From positions 14,619,501-14,683,500 of the forward strand of contig NC_088323.1 of assembly GCF_910592395.1 (NCBI RefSeq): a DNA stretch of 64,000 nucleotides. Reading direction: 5' to 3'. Numbering within the stretch: the stretch's first letter is position 1; every line of letters starts with the position of its first letter. The translations under genes were made by a program, and so were the position numbers. Below are positions 21,698 through 32,144 of the stretch, piece after piece. Origin of the DNA: Lineus longissimus. Taxonomy: Eukaryota; Nemertea; Pilidiophora; Heteronemertea; Lineidae. The notes below the pieces were generated by a model that saw only the letters and a program-made list of their open reading frames with translations, made no database searches and was not told where the DNA came from.

Positions 21698-23480
21698 CCT
21701 TCTAGGCTTTCGTAAGATACACACTGACTGCTGATCTACGACGCGCATCTCATTTGACCTATTGATGTGATTGATTGTGAGATAGTATAGCGGGTTTCAG
21801 GCTAGATCCTGTCCGCGAACTGATACCTATCCTGATCCTGATCCCGGAAGCGGGATAGACGAATATCTCTAAATCATTTGGCCGTTCTGCTGTAAATGTA
21901 AACTAGCGACGTCATTTAGCTGTCCATGCGCCTTTCTGTAGGACCGATAGGGCAAGAAACTCATTTATCCCTTCTGCTTGTTCCATTTGGAACGATTTAC
22001 CCGCCAACATAAAGCAGTAACCTACATTATATTCTTTCAGGACAAGAAATAAAATACAATACTTCAAACAACGTGTTTTTTTCGGAGCTGGTCATGGCTT
22101 ATGTAAGATTGATAACATACACACTCGTTTTAGACTTGGTTAAACCAGAGTCTTTCACATAAAGAGTCAGGCCACGGCAAGTTTCATCTGATCCCAGAGC
22201 TCTCTAGGGCAAATAACTGGAAGTCATATATGAAACCCATTTTACTTCAGCTACAATAAACTGAACTGAGATGCAACACAATGATAAAACGACCAAATAT
22301 TCAACGAAAAATATACTCCGCACATGCAGTATACATAAGATTTCTCGGATAACAAAATTACATACAATATAATTTTTTTGAACTTATATCGATGTGAACG
22401 ATCCAACAATTTAGGCGGATATGTTCGTTAATTTTTATTGGCTGCTAATTGCCAAACTAAACAATAATCAAATCAAAATTAAACTGCATGCAAGCATCCA
22501 CTGATCGGCTTGCAACTTGTGACAGGCACATTATGAGAAGACTCAGAATGTACACATCATGTATGTAAGGTTCAAACCAAATGGCGTGTTAAACAATATT
22601 GGACAGTATTCCTAACACCACTTTGCGCTTTAATGTATGCAAAACAAGCTCATCGATAGGAAAATGAACCGTTTTCTAATCTTAAAAGCAAAGAAACTGG
22701 GCTTCAAAATAGCAGAGACATTGAATTAGAGAAATTTTGATAAAACACAATTTGATTTCCAAACATGCTAACGTTTGACCAAAAAAGTCGAGACATTTTG
22801 CATGTTTTCATACTTTTAAAATTTTTTACCGCGAACGCGAAATTAACCTGCTATAAAACTTGTTGTAATGGGTCAAAATTGATAAGATATGAATATCCCA
22901 TTAGATCACAACAAATGGAACCATATGTTACCGTTAGATGGTCCATTTAGCACCGACAACATACCTAACGACTTATCAACTGCTAACCACAAAAATATGT
23001 GATAATTCCGGAGAAGAAAAACGCATTTCGAAAAGTATTCTCAAATCAGTGCCGTCACTACTTCTCAAAACTGTCGAAAAGTAAAATATGAAACATATCG
23101 CTTTTTGTATCAATGTTGTCTTGGACACTATATATGAATAGCTGAAATCAGTGCATTTGAAGCTGGCGTTTGCTCTAAAACGGAGTCTTTGGCTATGTTC
23201 AGCTGATCGAAGAATAATTGTTCAAGTTCCAGTTTTGTGAAATTTGCCTGGGTCAACGCGTGACCCGAGAGAGCTCTGTCCCAACGCGCGTCTTTTGGAA
23301 CGGGCGGTTGCTTTGATGTTGAAACCATACGTTCCCTAGTTGCCTGACAATTTATTTGAAAGACTCTGATTAGACAACTCTAAAATTTGATCTCTACTCA
23401 AGGTCTATCATCGACTCTCCTATGTGCTCATATAGGCAAGAGGCTGAGACATACTTCCGTTACTTTATTAATTGCGTGCA
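21698..23480. other. ankyrin intron, no gene seen
   Basis: AT-rich DNA. A minus-strand frame at 23328-23128 (starting MVSTSKQPPVPKDARWDRAL) is the only one with non-repetitive composition, but it has no family motif or splice context I can recognise. Confidence 0.4.
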
Positions 23481-23712
23481 ATTTTGCTGATATGAGACGT
23501 ATTTTCGACTCGTGTCGTCTTTCTCTCATCCTCAGACAAGTAATTTTTGAATTTGATCATCCATTTGTAAATCACAACCCAATTTTGCTCATATAATGAG
23601 ACGTATTTTCGACTCGTGTCGTCTTTCTCTCAACAATTTTTCCCCTAATCTCATCCTCAGACAAGTAATTTTTGGATTTGATCTTCCATTTGTAAATCAT
23701 AACCCAATACTG
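23481..23712 (+). repeat. two-copy tandem duplication
   Basis: GAGACGTATTTTCGACTCGT ... CTCATCCTCAGACAAGTAAT ... TCCATTTGTAAATCA occurs twice in a row, starting at 23492 and 23598. The second copy has a 20-bp insertion. Confidence 0.9.
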
Positions 23713-24140
23713 TTTACCTTCGTCGAGGAAGTTATCAAAAACTCCAAAAGATTTGCCTGTTAGCCGGCCTCCTGATCATACTGGTAAGATTCGGCTTCAT
23801 AAATTGGGAATTGGATTGCCAACCTATATTCACCTGCATTCTGCCACTCCAGTTGTGATAGGTGGCCATAATGTACCTTGGTACGCGGCACCATTTGTTC
23901 AATAAATAAAATTAAAAAGATAAATCCGAAAAATATTTCGTGATCAGCCAAAACAATTATGATTTTTTTCTCCAGAAGGCTTTGTAAGTTTGAAACATAA
24001 ATCATAAAGCGCGATAATTTGGCAGTTTTAAAGTAGTGCATAGGTTACAGAACTAAAATTGAATCTATTCAAAGTAATCTCGACTTCTGGCTCTTATCTA
24101 ATTGTATACATGTATTATGATATTTCAAAAATTGATTGTT

Positions 24141-24251
24141 GACGGCGTCAATGGACAGCGCTGATGCTCGCCTCTCACAACGGTCACCTTGCTGTCGTAG
24201 ATGCTCTATCATGCTATTGAAAGCGGCGCAGATGTTGACGAAGGGAAGAAG
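24141..24251 (+). pseudogene. rearranged ankyrin exon copy
   Basis: Still recognisable as GACGGC...CGCT.ATGCTCGCCTCTCACAACGG with TCACCTTGCTGTCGTAGATG and the donor AAG|GTAGCACACC, but small insertions break the frame and no AG acceptor is left in front. The flanking introns match those of the intact copies, for example TCGACTTCTGGCTCTTATC upstream, also at 40098. Confidence 0.75.
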
Positions 24252-24441
24252 GTAGCACACCAAAAGCTTTCTCAAATCATAAGATGATAAAGCAATATAA
24301 AAAATATGTTGGCAATGTGTATGTTATTGTTGAACAAGATAACTAGTTTGAATCTCTTGAAATCATCTACTCCTCTATCTAGTCGTTTCTTTTTATGTAT
24401 TTCGATATTTGCCTGTCGACAGTTTGTCTGTCTTGTTTTAG

Positions 24442-24497
24442 AACGGCTGGACGGCGCTAATAAGTGCCTCCCAAAACGCTCACCTTGGGGTCGTAGT
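24442..24497 (+). pseudogene. half ankyrin exon (5' half only)
   Basis: Good acceptor (CTGTCTTGTTTTAG) and 18 codons NGWTALISASQNAHLGVV, then an abrupt change at GTCGTAG|TGTACGG with no donor. The missing half starts exactly where the half-exon at 17846 begins. Sequence to the right is unrelated up to the BEL/Pao element. Confidence 0.75.
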
Positions 24498-24559
24498 GTA
24501 CGGGGTTGTAATTAAATGGAAACTTCACCAATTAAAGTGAATGGTATCATAAGTCAAAA

Positions 24560-24843
24560 CAAGTTCTCCACCATATCACATAGGGGTTAATTGGGCGTTT
24601 GTCTTACGCTTGTGAATTGGTAAAGACTGTGCCAGCAAAAGGGACAGTGATCCAGGGAATAAATCTTACTTTAGATAATTGGTAGTCTACAGACAAAGTC
24701 TACAAACAAGTTCTCCACCATATCATATAGTGGTTAATTGGGCGTTTGTCTTACGCTTGTGAATTGGTAAAGACTGTGCCAGCAAAAGGGACAGTGATCC
24801 AGGGAATAAATCTTACTTTAGATAATTGGTAGTCTACAGACAA
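24560..24843 (+). repeat. 147-bp tandem duplication
   Basis: Two nearly identical copies starting at CAAGTTCTCCACCATATCA (24560 and 24707). They may belong to the decayed 5' region of the BEL/Pao element, but no LTR match confirms this. Confidence 0.9.
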
Positions 24844-24924
24844 TGAATCCATTGTGTCGCCAACTGTTAGTGGAATGTCGTGTTTTTGCTTAACCCGTGA
24901 AGTTGAGCAAATCAAATCGAACCA

Positions 24925-25332
24925 GTGTTCATTGAAGAAAACAAGCCAATGTCAAATCGAGAGTTAGAAAATAGACTGTCAAGCTTGTTTCGGTGTAGTG
25001 AAATAGGCACGACAGATGTTGTCACGAATGACATTGATGATGAACGTTTCAAAGCGGACTATCGTGAGAAAATAGAATTCAAAGACGGAAAATACTTTGC
25101 GCCATTGCCGTGGAAGGAAGATAACTATGATCTGCCTTCTAAACTGGAGCTTTGTAAGCAACGATTGTCACAGGTGACGAAACGTCTTGAGAAGTTGAAC
25201 TTAATGGACTCATACCGTGATGTTATGCAAGAACACCTAGAAAAGGGATACATCGAAATGATACCGGAAGCAGATCGCCCATGGAGTGAAGAGCGTTGTG
25301 TTTGCTGCAAATGCCGGTCGGGTGAGTCTTAA
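24925..25332 (+). pseudogene. BEL/Pao pol, region before the RT palm
   Basis: 135 open codons. Landmarks: SNRELENRLSSLFRCSEIG, FKDGKYFAPLPWKED, LPSKLELCKQRLSQVTKRL and YRDVMQEHLEKGYIEMIPE, the conserved entry to BEL/Pao reverse transcriptase. It ends at a stop; the RT continues in other frames. Confidence 0.8.
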
Positions 25333-25377
25333 TGACTGACTTTTCAAGGGACCTTGTATGTTGAAAAGCATGAGTTA

Positions 25378-25585
25378 CTACTGCGTTTTCGCGTACATAG
25401 ATTCGCAGTCATTGCTGACATTGCTCGCGCATTCCTGTCTGTTGGACTTCTTGAAAAGGATAGGAACTTCGTCAAGTTTCTTTGGTTTCGCAACAATTAC
25501 CCGAGAGAGGAAATTATTGTTTATCGTTACACGACAGTTGTCTTTGGGAACATCGTCGCCGTTCGCGCTAGGCATGGTACTGGAC
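25378..25585 (+). pseudogene. BEL/Pao RT palm, first half
   Basis: LLRFRVHRFAVIADIARAFL carries RT motif A (catalytic Asp in ADIARAF), followed by LEKDRNFVKFLWF and, in a second frame, TSSPFALGMVLD (motif B region). Coding stops at CTGGAC (25580-25585), where repeat R DNA begins. The part of the palm with motif C is found after 28729. Confidence 0.85.
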
Positions 25586-26924
25586 GCAAGGGCCCAACGC
25601 GCCGCGTAGCGGCAAAAAAGCGAAGCTGGCGAAACATTTATAACGGGTCACCGTCACTTATTATTGGACTTATAGCGCATTTACGGGGTTGCAACTATTT
25701 TGCTTTATAGTGTCACCAGGAAAGAAAAGCATGCGACCTAACGCCGATCTATTTGTATAAAGTGATAATTGGAAGGTATATAGTAGGAAATATCAATAAA
25801 ATAATCATTCCATGTCGTCTTTTGAGGGCATTTTTGATTGTAAAAAATATGTGTGTACGTCACCGTAGTCTCTGCAATGATAATTTTATCAGAGCAGTCT
25901 CGCGCAAGTAGAAGTTCTTTACCTATTAGTTCTTCACTTATTAGTCTCAACGTCTGGCGCAAAGCCAGACGTTTTCCATTACGATTTCACTACGATGTTT
26001 GACAAGAAGGAGCAGTGCGCGAGATATGCTAATGAGCAGACTTCCCTCGCTTGAGTTTCTGAAGAATGTTCCATATCGCGCTAAGCTCATCACTGCTGAT
26101 TATGACAGGCGTGCAACGGTAGGTATCTGCTCCCGAACTTCCACCCTAATACGGTACAATAAGTTACCATTTGATGGGAATGGGACAATGCCCTCACTGT
26201 GTATGGAGTCATAGGGATAAGAAGACATTATTCATTAGTGTTGGTACAAGTGATTTTGCCCAAAAAGCATGCGGATTCAAAAAACAAAATATGCAAGGTA
26301 TCACGTACATGACCATGACGACGTGCAGAAAGTGCACTGGCCAGTGCATACCCTATGGCTATGTACTAGTAAACATGGTAAACATGAACAACATAATTAT
26401 TCATCGGCAGTTCATTTTACTCCGAGCTTTTCCTGAAACATATAGCCATGATGATTAGGCCTACCATGTCCATGACCAATAACAGCACTAGATCATGTAG
26501 ATGTCAACAAGTTCACATGAACCGTATAATCCTGCATGGCGCATGTGGGGCATGCGTCTACTCTAAACCAAAGCCCCAAAATCACTTGTTTTGGTCTATT
26601 TCACTTGTGTTTCCCCCGTCTCCCAGTCCATAATACATTTACAGTTTACAATCCCCGATCATGGCCCAACAAAAGGTCATCGGTTGACTAAAGGAACACA
26701 ACTGTTCAATGGATTTATAGTTGAATGCGATCAAACTACGTCTTTTCAATCGTGGATTGTAAATTTAACCCCATGGGCCTAGGGAAGGCCCTATAACAAT
26801 ACTTTCGACACAGTTATTATCTCCGCTCCCTCCACCATGTTACACACAGTGCTCACTGCTGATTCTAAAATGCGCCACCTAGTCAAAACAGGACATATGT
26901 TCTTCTAGGAATAGATCTCTTTCC

Positions 26925-27710
26925 AATATTTCGTCATTCCACTATCGTCATCACCTCATCATACTTTCATTGACATTACAGGCACACATCCACAGAGCAC
27001 TCTTCAAATCATCTACACAGTGGTTATCCAACTAGGATTATAAAGGTAATTTCTTAGCCCCGCACAGTGGGTTTCAGTCTTGATAAAGGGGCACTATTGC
27101 TAGCAGCTAGGTAGGCAAGATAAAGTTAGCCGAAGTAGCCGATAGGGGTCTCTCACCCCTCAAAGTCCGTCACAACTATTCAAGCTTGTACAAGGAATAC
27201 ATGCAGCGCTGACTCTAACAAGACCCAATGGGAATGTCGCACAGTCATCTGTCAAAAACAAGACCTATGTTGTAGTATGATCTCTTGCCAATATTTAATA
27301 AGTGTACTATCGTCATCACCTCATCATACTTCATTGACATTACAGGCACACATTGACATAGACCACTGTTGCAATCAACGACACAGTCGCTATCCAAGTA
27401 GCATTATAGAGGTAATTATCATTATCATTCATACCTCATTAGCATGTGAACCAATCGCGTCGCGTCCTTTGCGATCACGGCAAAGCCTCATGGAATAATG
27501 TCTTTCACCGTTGAATAATTTTTCATATTCCATGCCTACAACTTCAATTTCTTCATATTCCATGGCTAGAAGTTCAATACTAATATAATATCCAAGATAA
27601 AGTTACAAGAAGTAGTCAATAGGGGTCTCTCACCTCTCACTGTATGTCCACACTATTCACGCTTGTATGAGGAATACATTCAATGCTGAATCTAACAACA
27701 CCCAGTGCCC
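26925..27710 (+). repeat. two diverged tandem units inside the composite insertion
   Basis: ATCGTCATCACCTCATCATAC then CATTGACATTACAGGCACACA occurs near 26945 and 27310; GATAAAGTTA..GAAGTAG followed by ATAGGGGTCTCTCACC near 27118 and 27597. Part of it (CAGCAGCTAGGTAGGCAAGA) is also found inverted near 28300-28350 and as a relative near 43075. Confidence 0.7.
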
Positions 27711-28601
27711 TTACTCTGTATATTAGTCACTGGAAGATGGCCCATTTCACTCCTTGCTTCTACTTCACCTATAGTCTCATTGCAAACGCCTCAGTTCTAT
27801 GATATCACATTCACTTTCAGCTGTCATGCAACGCAACAACTGTGCTATCTGCCATCGCACATCAACGAAGAAGTGCAGCCGCCCACATTCCACCTCACGT
27901 CTGTCCGACCAGCTGCAATCCTCGAGGACGCCCCACTGTACCACGATTTCACTACGATGTTTGACAAGAAGGAGCAGTGCGCGAGATAGGCTAATGAGCA
28001 GACTTCCCTCGCTTGAGTTTCGGAAGAATGTTCCATATCGCGCTAAGCTGACCACTGCTGACCATGACAGGCGTGCATTGGACTGGTACAGGTTGGAACT
28101 GAACATTGAATATGCTGGTGGTGACGCTTTCTGATGAGAAGTTGGTCGTGACTGATGCAGTATCCTTGGACTTGTCCACAGCATCGTTCAATCATTGCTC
28201 TCTGAGCTGCCTTGATTCTGTACTTACCCAAATACTAAGACCAAATGCCTGTTGACTGTGCTTTAAGAGAGACTGGCGCCATGCCTAGAGATATGACTGA
28301 CCCCTATTGGCAAATTTGTATGACTTTATCTTGCCTACCTAGCTGCTGCCTATAGTCTCCCTTTAACTGCGGAACACTTCAAAGTCGATAAAATGCCATG
28401 TTCCACCTTTTAATGTGTTCAGACCGCCATTTTCAAAATAATGAAGTCAGGACACTGCCTTCTAGTCTCATAATAAATTTTGCTTTCCTCAATAATAACA
28501 TTTCTTCTTCTTCAATGCTTTCATCATTCCAAACTTCTCCTCCTCTGACTTTTACAGGGGTACAGTCATGGCAATCAAAACCCAAATACTGAGACCAAAT
28601 G

Positions 28602-28666
28602 CCTGTTGACTGTGCTTTAAGAGAGACTGGCGCCATGCCTAGTCTCTCTTAAAGCACAGTCAACAG
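28602..28666. repeat. hairpin of repeat R, second copy
   Basis: Inverted arms of 26 bp beginning CTGTTGACTGTGCTTTAAGA around GGCGCCATGCCT, as at 13649-13712 in reverse orientation. Confidence 0.85.
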
Positions 28667-28728
28667 ACACCAACCCCCTCAGACTCAGAAACCACAAACG
28701 CCCAACCCTTCCTGCTACCTTAATACTT

Positions 28729-29809
28729 CTGGATAAGCATTAGAACTCATACGAATCAAGCACATCAAGTGACCTAGAGGAGAAACTGTACATTGATAAT
28801 GTCTTGACTGGGGCTGATTCAGAAATGCTTTAGTGGAGTACTATCACTCGGCACGGAGTATAATGCAAGACGGTGGATTTAATCTTCATCAGTGGTTGTC
28901 AAATTCATCCGATCTTTCAAGAATTTAGCATGCTGACGGAACTCAGACACAGCAGACAACGGCCAGCGTGCTTGGACTGAAATGGAATGCGGAAACTGAT
29001 GGTTGGGAATTCCTAAAAAGGAGCTACACTGTGACACATTTGATAGCATTACAAAGCGCCACGTGCTTTCGGTTGTGTCATCCCTGTTCGATCCATTAGG
29101 TTTTGTTCAACCAGTGACTGTTCAGGCCAGATTATTCATTTCGCATTTATGGGAGGCGAAACACGATTGGGGTACTCCATTGCCGTCAACTGAATGCCAA
29201 GCATGGTGCGACATTGTTCAGGACTTAAACTGTGTACATGAAATTGAGCACCCATGTTGGTATCAGTTGGACAGTTGTCGCCCTGTGCAGCTACATGCTT
29301 TCAGTTACAGCAGCTTGGTAGCAATGGGAACTGTTTGTTATCTACGACAAGATGATTACGTGGTTTTGATTGGCTCTAAGAGTAAACTCGTTGGTACAAA
29401 GGTAAAACCGACCGTGCCTCAACTTGAGTTCTCGGCGATGGTGATGTGTGCAAGATACGTGAGTACTCTTACGAAAATCTTTGCTAAGGATTACCCAGAT
29501 CTCGAGTTGTATCATTTGACTGACTCTGAAATAGGACTTCATTGGCTGAATTCGTCAAAGCAACTGAAGCGGCAAACTGCAAACAAAGTCAACGTTTTCA
29601 AGGAACATTCGTCGGTTCGAAATTGGCGTCATGTTGCCAGCTGGGAAAATCCGGCTGATTGTGTGTCTCGTGGCTGTAGTACAGACACATTAAGATCGTC
29701 TGATTTGTGGAATCATGGGCCAAAGTGGTTGGTAACGGAAGATTGCTGGAACCATTTGAAGCCTGAAACAAGTGCCGATGTATCAGCTAGCGTTGCTCAG
29801 AGGAATTAG
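28729..29809 (+). pseudogene. BEL/Pao RT second half and Peptidase_A17/RNase H region
   Basis: Directly after the insertion come SDLEEKLYIDNVLTGADSE (motif C as YIDN, second Asp replaced by Asn) and GGFNLHQWLSNSSDL, then a 268-codon open frame from 29003. That frame has TKRHVLSVVSSLFDPLGFVQ, PQLEFSAMVMCARY, LTDSEIGLHWLNSS and WRHVASWENPADCVSRG, the conserved stretch that Pfam calls Peptidase_A17, plus RNase H-like segments. It ends at TAG near 29807. An in-frame TAG falls in the first few codons after the junction. Confidence 0.85.
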
Positions 29810-29829
29810 GTCCCAATGTAGGAAATGAA

Positions 29830-30345
29830 ATGCACAATGTTGGCAATGTTGGCAATGTGATTAACGTACAAGGATACAGTGACATTGAGCACTTGCTTCG
29901 GGTGACGGTGTACGTAATGCGATTTGCCGGTCTTTCCGATGACAGAGACCCTAACATTGCTGCTAATAAAATAGAAAGGGCAGATATGCTATTGGTAAAA
30001 TCTCTACAGGCAGAATACTTTTCTGAGGCTCTTGGATACTTGTCGCGAAAACAAGCAGATAAACCCGTTGACCCCTGCCGCAGCATCATTCGTCAATTGA
30101 ATCTTGTTCTGGCTGAGAACGGACTAATTCGTGCTGCTGGTAGACTTGGGACGCGCACTGGTATGCCCATTTTGTTACCACGGAAGAGTTATTTCACGAA
30201 GTTGGTGATTCGCAGAGCTCAACAGCAGGTTTTTCATTCAGAACTCGGAGACAATACTGGATTCCATCCACAAGGGCGAGGTTAGAAATGTGCTCCGTTC
30301 TTGCGTAACTTGCAGACTAGTGTCTAGCTGGGCTTTTGTGTTGCC
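29830..30345 (+). pseudogene. BEL/Pao integrase N-terminal zinc region
   Basis: 151 open codons with LPRKSYFTKLVIRRAQQQVF and a His-containing H2C2 motif, followed after a frameshift by VRNVLRSCVTCR, the Cys pair of the integrase zinc finger. The function in an active copy is binding of LTR ends. Confidence 0.75.
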
Positions 30346-30398
30346 CCAGAGTCCCGATCTCCCGATCTTCCATACTGATTCATCAGTTCCATTTGCTA

Positions 30399-30850
30399 AC
30401 ATGGGTATTGATTTGACGTGCGAAAAGTGTATGTATGTTTGTTTACTTGCCTTTGCACGAGGGCTGTAAACTTAGAAATTGTAACTGACATGACTGGCTC
30501 TCATTTATCCAGGCTTAATAGACGTCATTGTAGTGTATATTCCACTCCAGCTATGTGTTTATCAGACAATGCTAAAACCTTCAAGAACGCTTCAGAGGAA
30601 ATCCTGAATTTGTTGAAGAATATTGCCAGTGACTCAGTTCAACGGCATTTTACTCAGAATAGAATTGAATTTCGCTACATTCCAGTTCAGAGTCCATGGT
30701 GGGATGGTTCATGGGAAAGGTGTTATGAAAATGTCAATTAAGAAAACTCTTGGTCGATCTTTGATTACACTTGAAGAACTGTATACACTGATCAAAGAGG
30801 TTCAATCAGTAATGAATGATAGACCTCTTACCTATGCTTCAGGTGTTTAG
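30399..30850 (+). pseudogene. BEL/Pao integrase core (DDE)
   Basis: GIDLTC near 30402 carries the first Asp, KVYVCLFTCLCTRAVNLEIV follows, LSDNAKTFKN carries the second Asp, and FRYIPVQSPWWDGSWER carries the expected Glu. A frameshift near 30730 leads to LITLEELYTLIKEVQSVMND and RPLTY, ending at TAG 30848-30850. The catalytic residues seem kept; the frame does not. Confidence 0.8.
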
Positions 30851-31373
30851 GATGAACTTAAACCCTTAACTCCTTCCATGATAATTCTTGGTCACTGTGT
30901 TAGACCGTTGCCTCAGTTTCAGTTAGATGAGGATGATTCGGAGACATTCGGAGATATGAATCATATCAGACGTGCTGAAAAGAGGCGGTCTGAGTTGTAT
31001 AGATACCTTCAGAATCGATTCCATGAGGAGTATCTATGTGCTTTGCGAGAAAGACATTCATATCAGACAAGGGCCCATGCTTCCGAATGTAATAGGATTC
31101 GTGCTGGTGATGTTGTACACATCCTTGATAAAGATCATGCGCGCACTCTGTGGAAGTTAGGTATTGTCATCGAACTACTGATGTGAGCCGATGGAATGAC
31201 TCGCGCCGCAGTCTAAAAGACTAGTGGTAAAACTCGAACGACCAGAGCCATATCGAGGTTATACCCATTAGAGGTATGTTGTGGTTATGTTGAAAACATC
31301 TGTCAGTTAAAGTTGCCAGAGACTGAGGAAGCCCCCCTAAGACGAAGTGAGCGATTAAAAATGGTATAGATTA
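30851..31373 (+). pseudogene. BEL/Pao integrase C-terminal (DUF5641-like) region
   Basis: LTPSMIILGHCVRPLPQF, RRAEKRRSELYRYLQNRF and NRIRAGDVVHILDKDHART match the DUF5641-type tail. After a TGA near 31184 the frame can be followed to APLRRSERLKMV and a stop at 31371, a typical BEL polyprotein end. Confidence 0.8.
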
Positions 31374-31374
31374 T

Positions 31375-31700
31375 TAGGGAGGGAGAATGTGGAATTCTAT
31401 TGACTATTGTGGTACCAGTTCAATTTATGCATTGTGGTGAAGTGTTTGTTGGTTGATGTAGTGTCATTATGTGTGCCCAATTGGGATGTGTGTTGGCAAA
31501 TAAATCAGACTTGTATATGGAACCAATGTGTTCGGATGTGTTTGTTGAAGCTCGAGAATTTCAAATGTGGAATGGTAAGATGTTTGCTCAAGGGATCACA
31601 CAAGGTACAGAGAGAAGCAAATGTAAGCGTGTGACGATAGCAACACTTTTAATTGACACCTGTGATAAATAGTTAGCTTTCACTGCTGGATGTCTTAGTG
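31375..31700 (+). mobile_element. probable polypurine tract and start of BEL/Pao 3' LTR
   Basis: TTAGGGAGGGAGAA precedes TGTGGAATTC at 31389. BEL/Pao LTRs start with TG after such a tract. The 3' end of the LTR is not resolved because no second LTR exists in the window. Two short frames at 31407-31672 lie in it and are not called. Confidence 0.55.
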
Positions 31701-32144
31701 ACACAAATCAATATTTCCAGCATGGTGCCAGTGTGTTGCTTAAGGTTGCTAAACACGCAGGGAAACTGAGTCCTAAATGCGAGGTAATTCTTTGTGTCAG
31801 GCTCTGCTAAACCTTACAATATTGGGGGATGGACTTAGCTACAAGAGTAAAGCACAAGAATTATGATAGCAGAAAGGGGCGCCTGTAAAAATTGTACGTG
31901 ACCTCTTCGCTAGAAATGAATTTTATACAATCAGTTGTTAGCGCAGCATACGTCCCCCGTTGAAACCGAAACTCAGCACTCCCGTGACGATAAATTCGAT
32001 GTCACAGACATTCAAGCACAAACGCCACGCCGGCAAAAACCAAAACAAGGAAAACATCTTTAGAATAGAAGATGATTTTGAAGTGTTTTGACAAAGCAGC
32101 ACAATTTTATGTCCCTGCACAGGTACATGTACACGTATGTCGCG
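31701..32144. other. no gene seen
   Basis: A short exon-like stretch (31738-31785, between TTTCCAG and GTAATTC) does not encode an ankyrin repeat and is not called. The rest is unrecognised. Confidence 0.4.

Larger units (their letters stand above)
25586..28728. mobile_element. composite insertion built from repeat R inside BEL/Pao RT
   Basis: Flanked by CTGGAC (25580-25585) and CTGGAT (28729-28734), a probable 5-6 bp target duplication within RT codons. The left block 25586-26115 and right block 27943-28728 both match the reverse complement of 13583-14402. They overlap by about 130 bp, which is therefore present twice (25980-26115 and 27943-28074). The middle (26116-27942) holds other repeats. 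A further partial duplication (about 28230-28290 and 28585-28645) surrounds 28291-28580. Short frames in this stretch are not genes. Confidence 0.75.
24900..31387 (+). mobile_element. BEL/Pao LTR retrotransposon, pol only, interrupted
   Basis: Pol-like coding sequence runs from about 24900 to 25585, is interrupted by a 3.1-kb composite insertion, and resumes 28729-31373. The order RT, Peptidase_A17/RNase H region, zinc-binding and core integrase, DUF5641-like tail is that of BEL/Pao. Gag and the 5' LTR are not found. A purine-rich tract (31375-31386, TTAGGGAGGGAG) and TGTGG mark the probable start of the 3' LTR. Many frameshifts and stops make it dead. It lies in an intron of the ankyrin gene, same strand. 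Confidence 0.85.

Noticed and set aside
23128-23328. 66-codon minus-strand frame as an exon
   Set aside because: Non-repetitive but without family motif, acceptor or donor that I can support.
24497-24900. 5' LTR of the BEL/Pao element
   Set aside because: Begins TGTACGG, but shows no similarity to the putative 3' LTR start at 31389.
31738-31785. exon between TTTCCAG and GTAATTC
   Set aside because: Does not encode an ankyrin repeat, and the frame before it is not continuous with the other exons.
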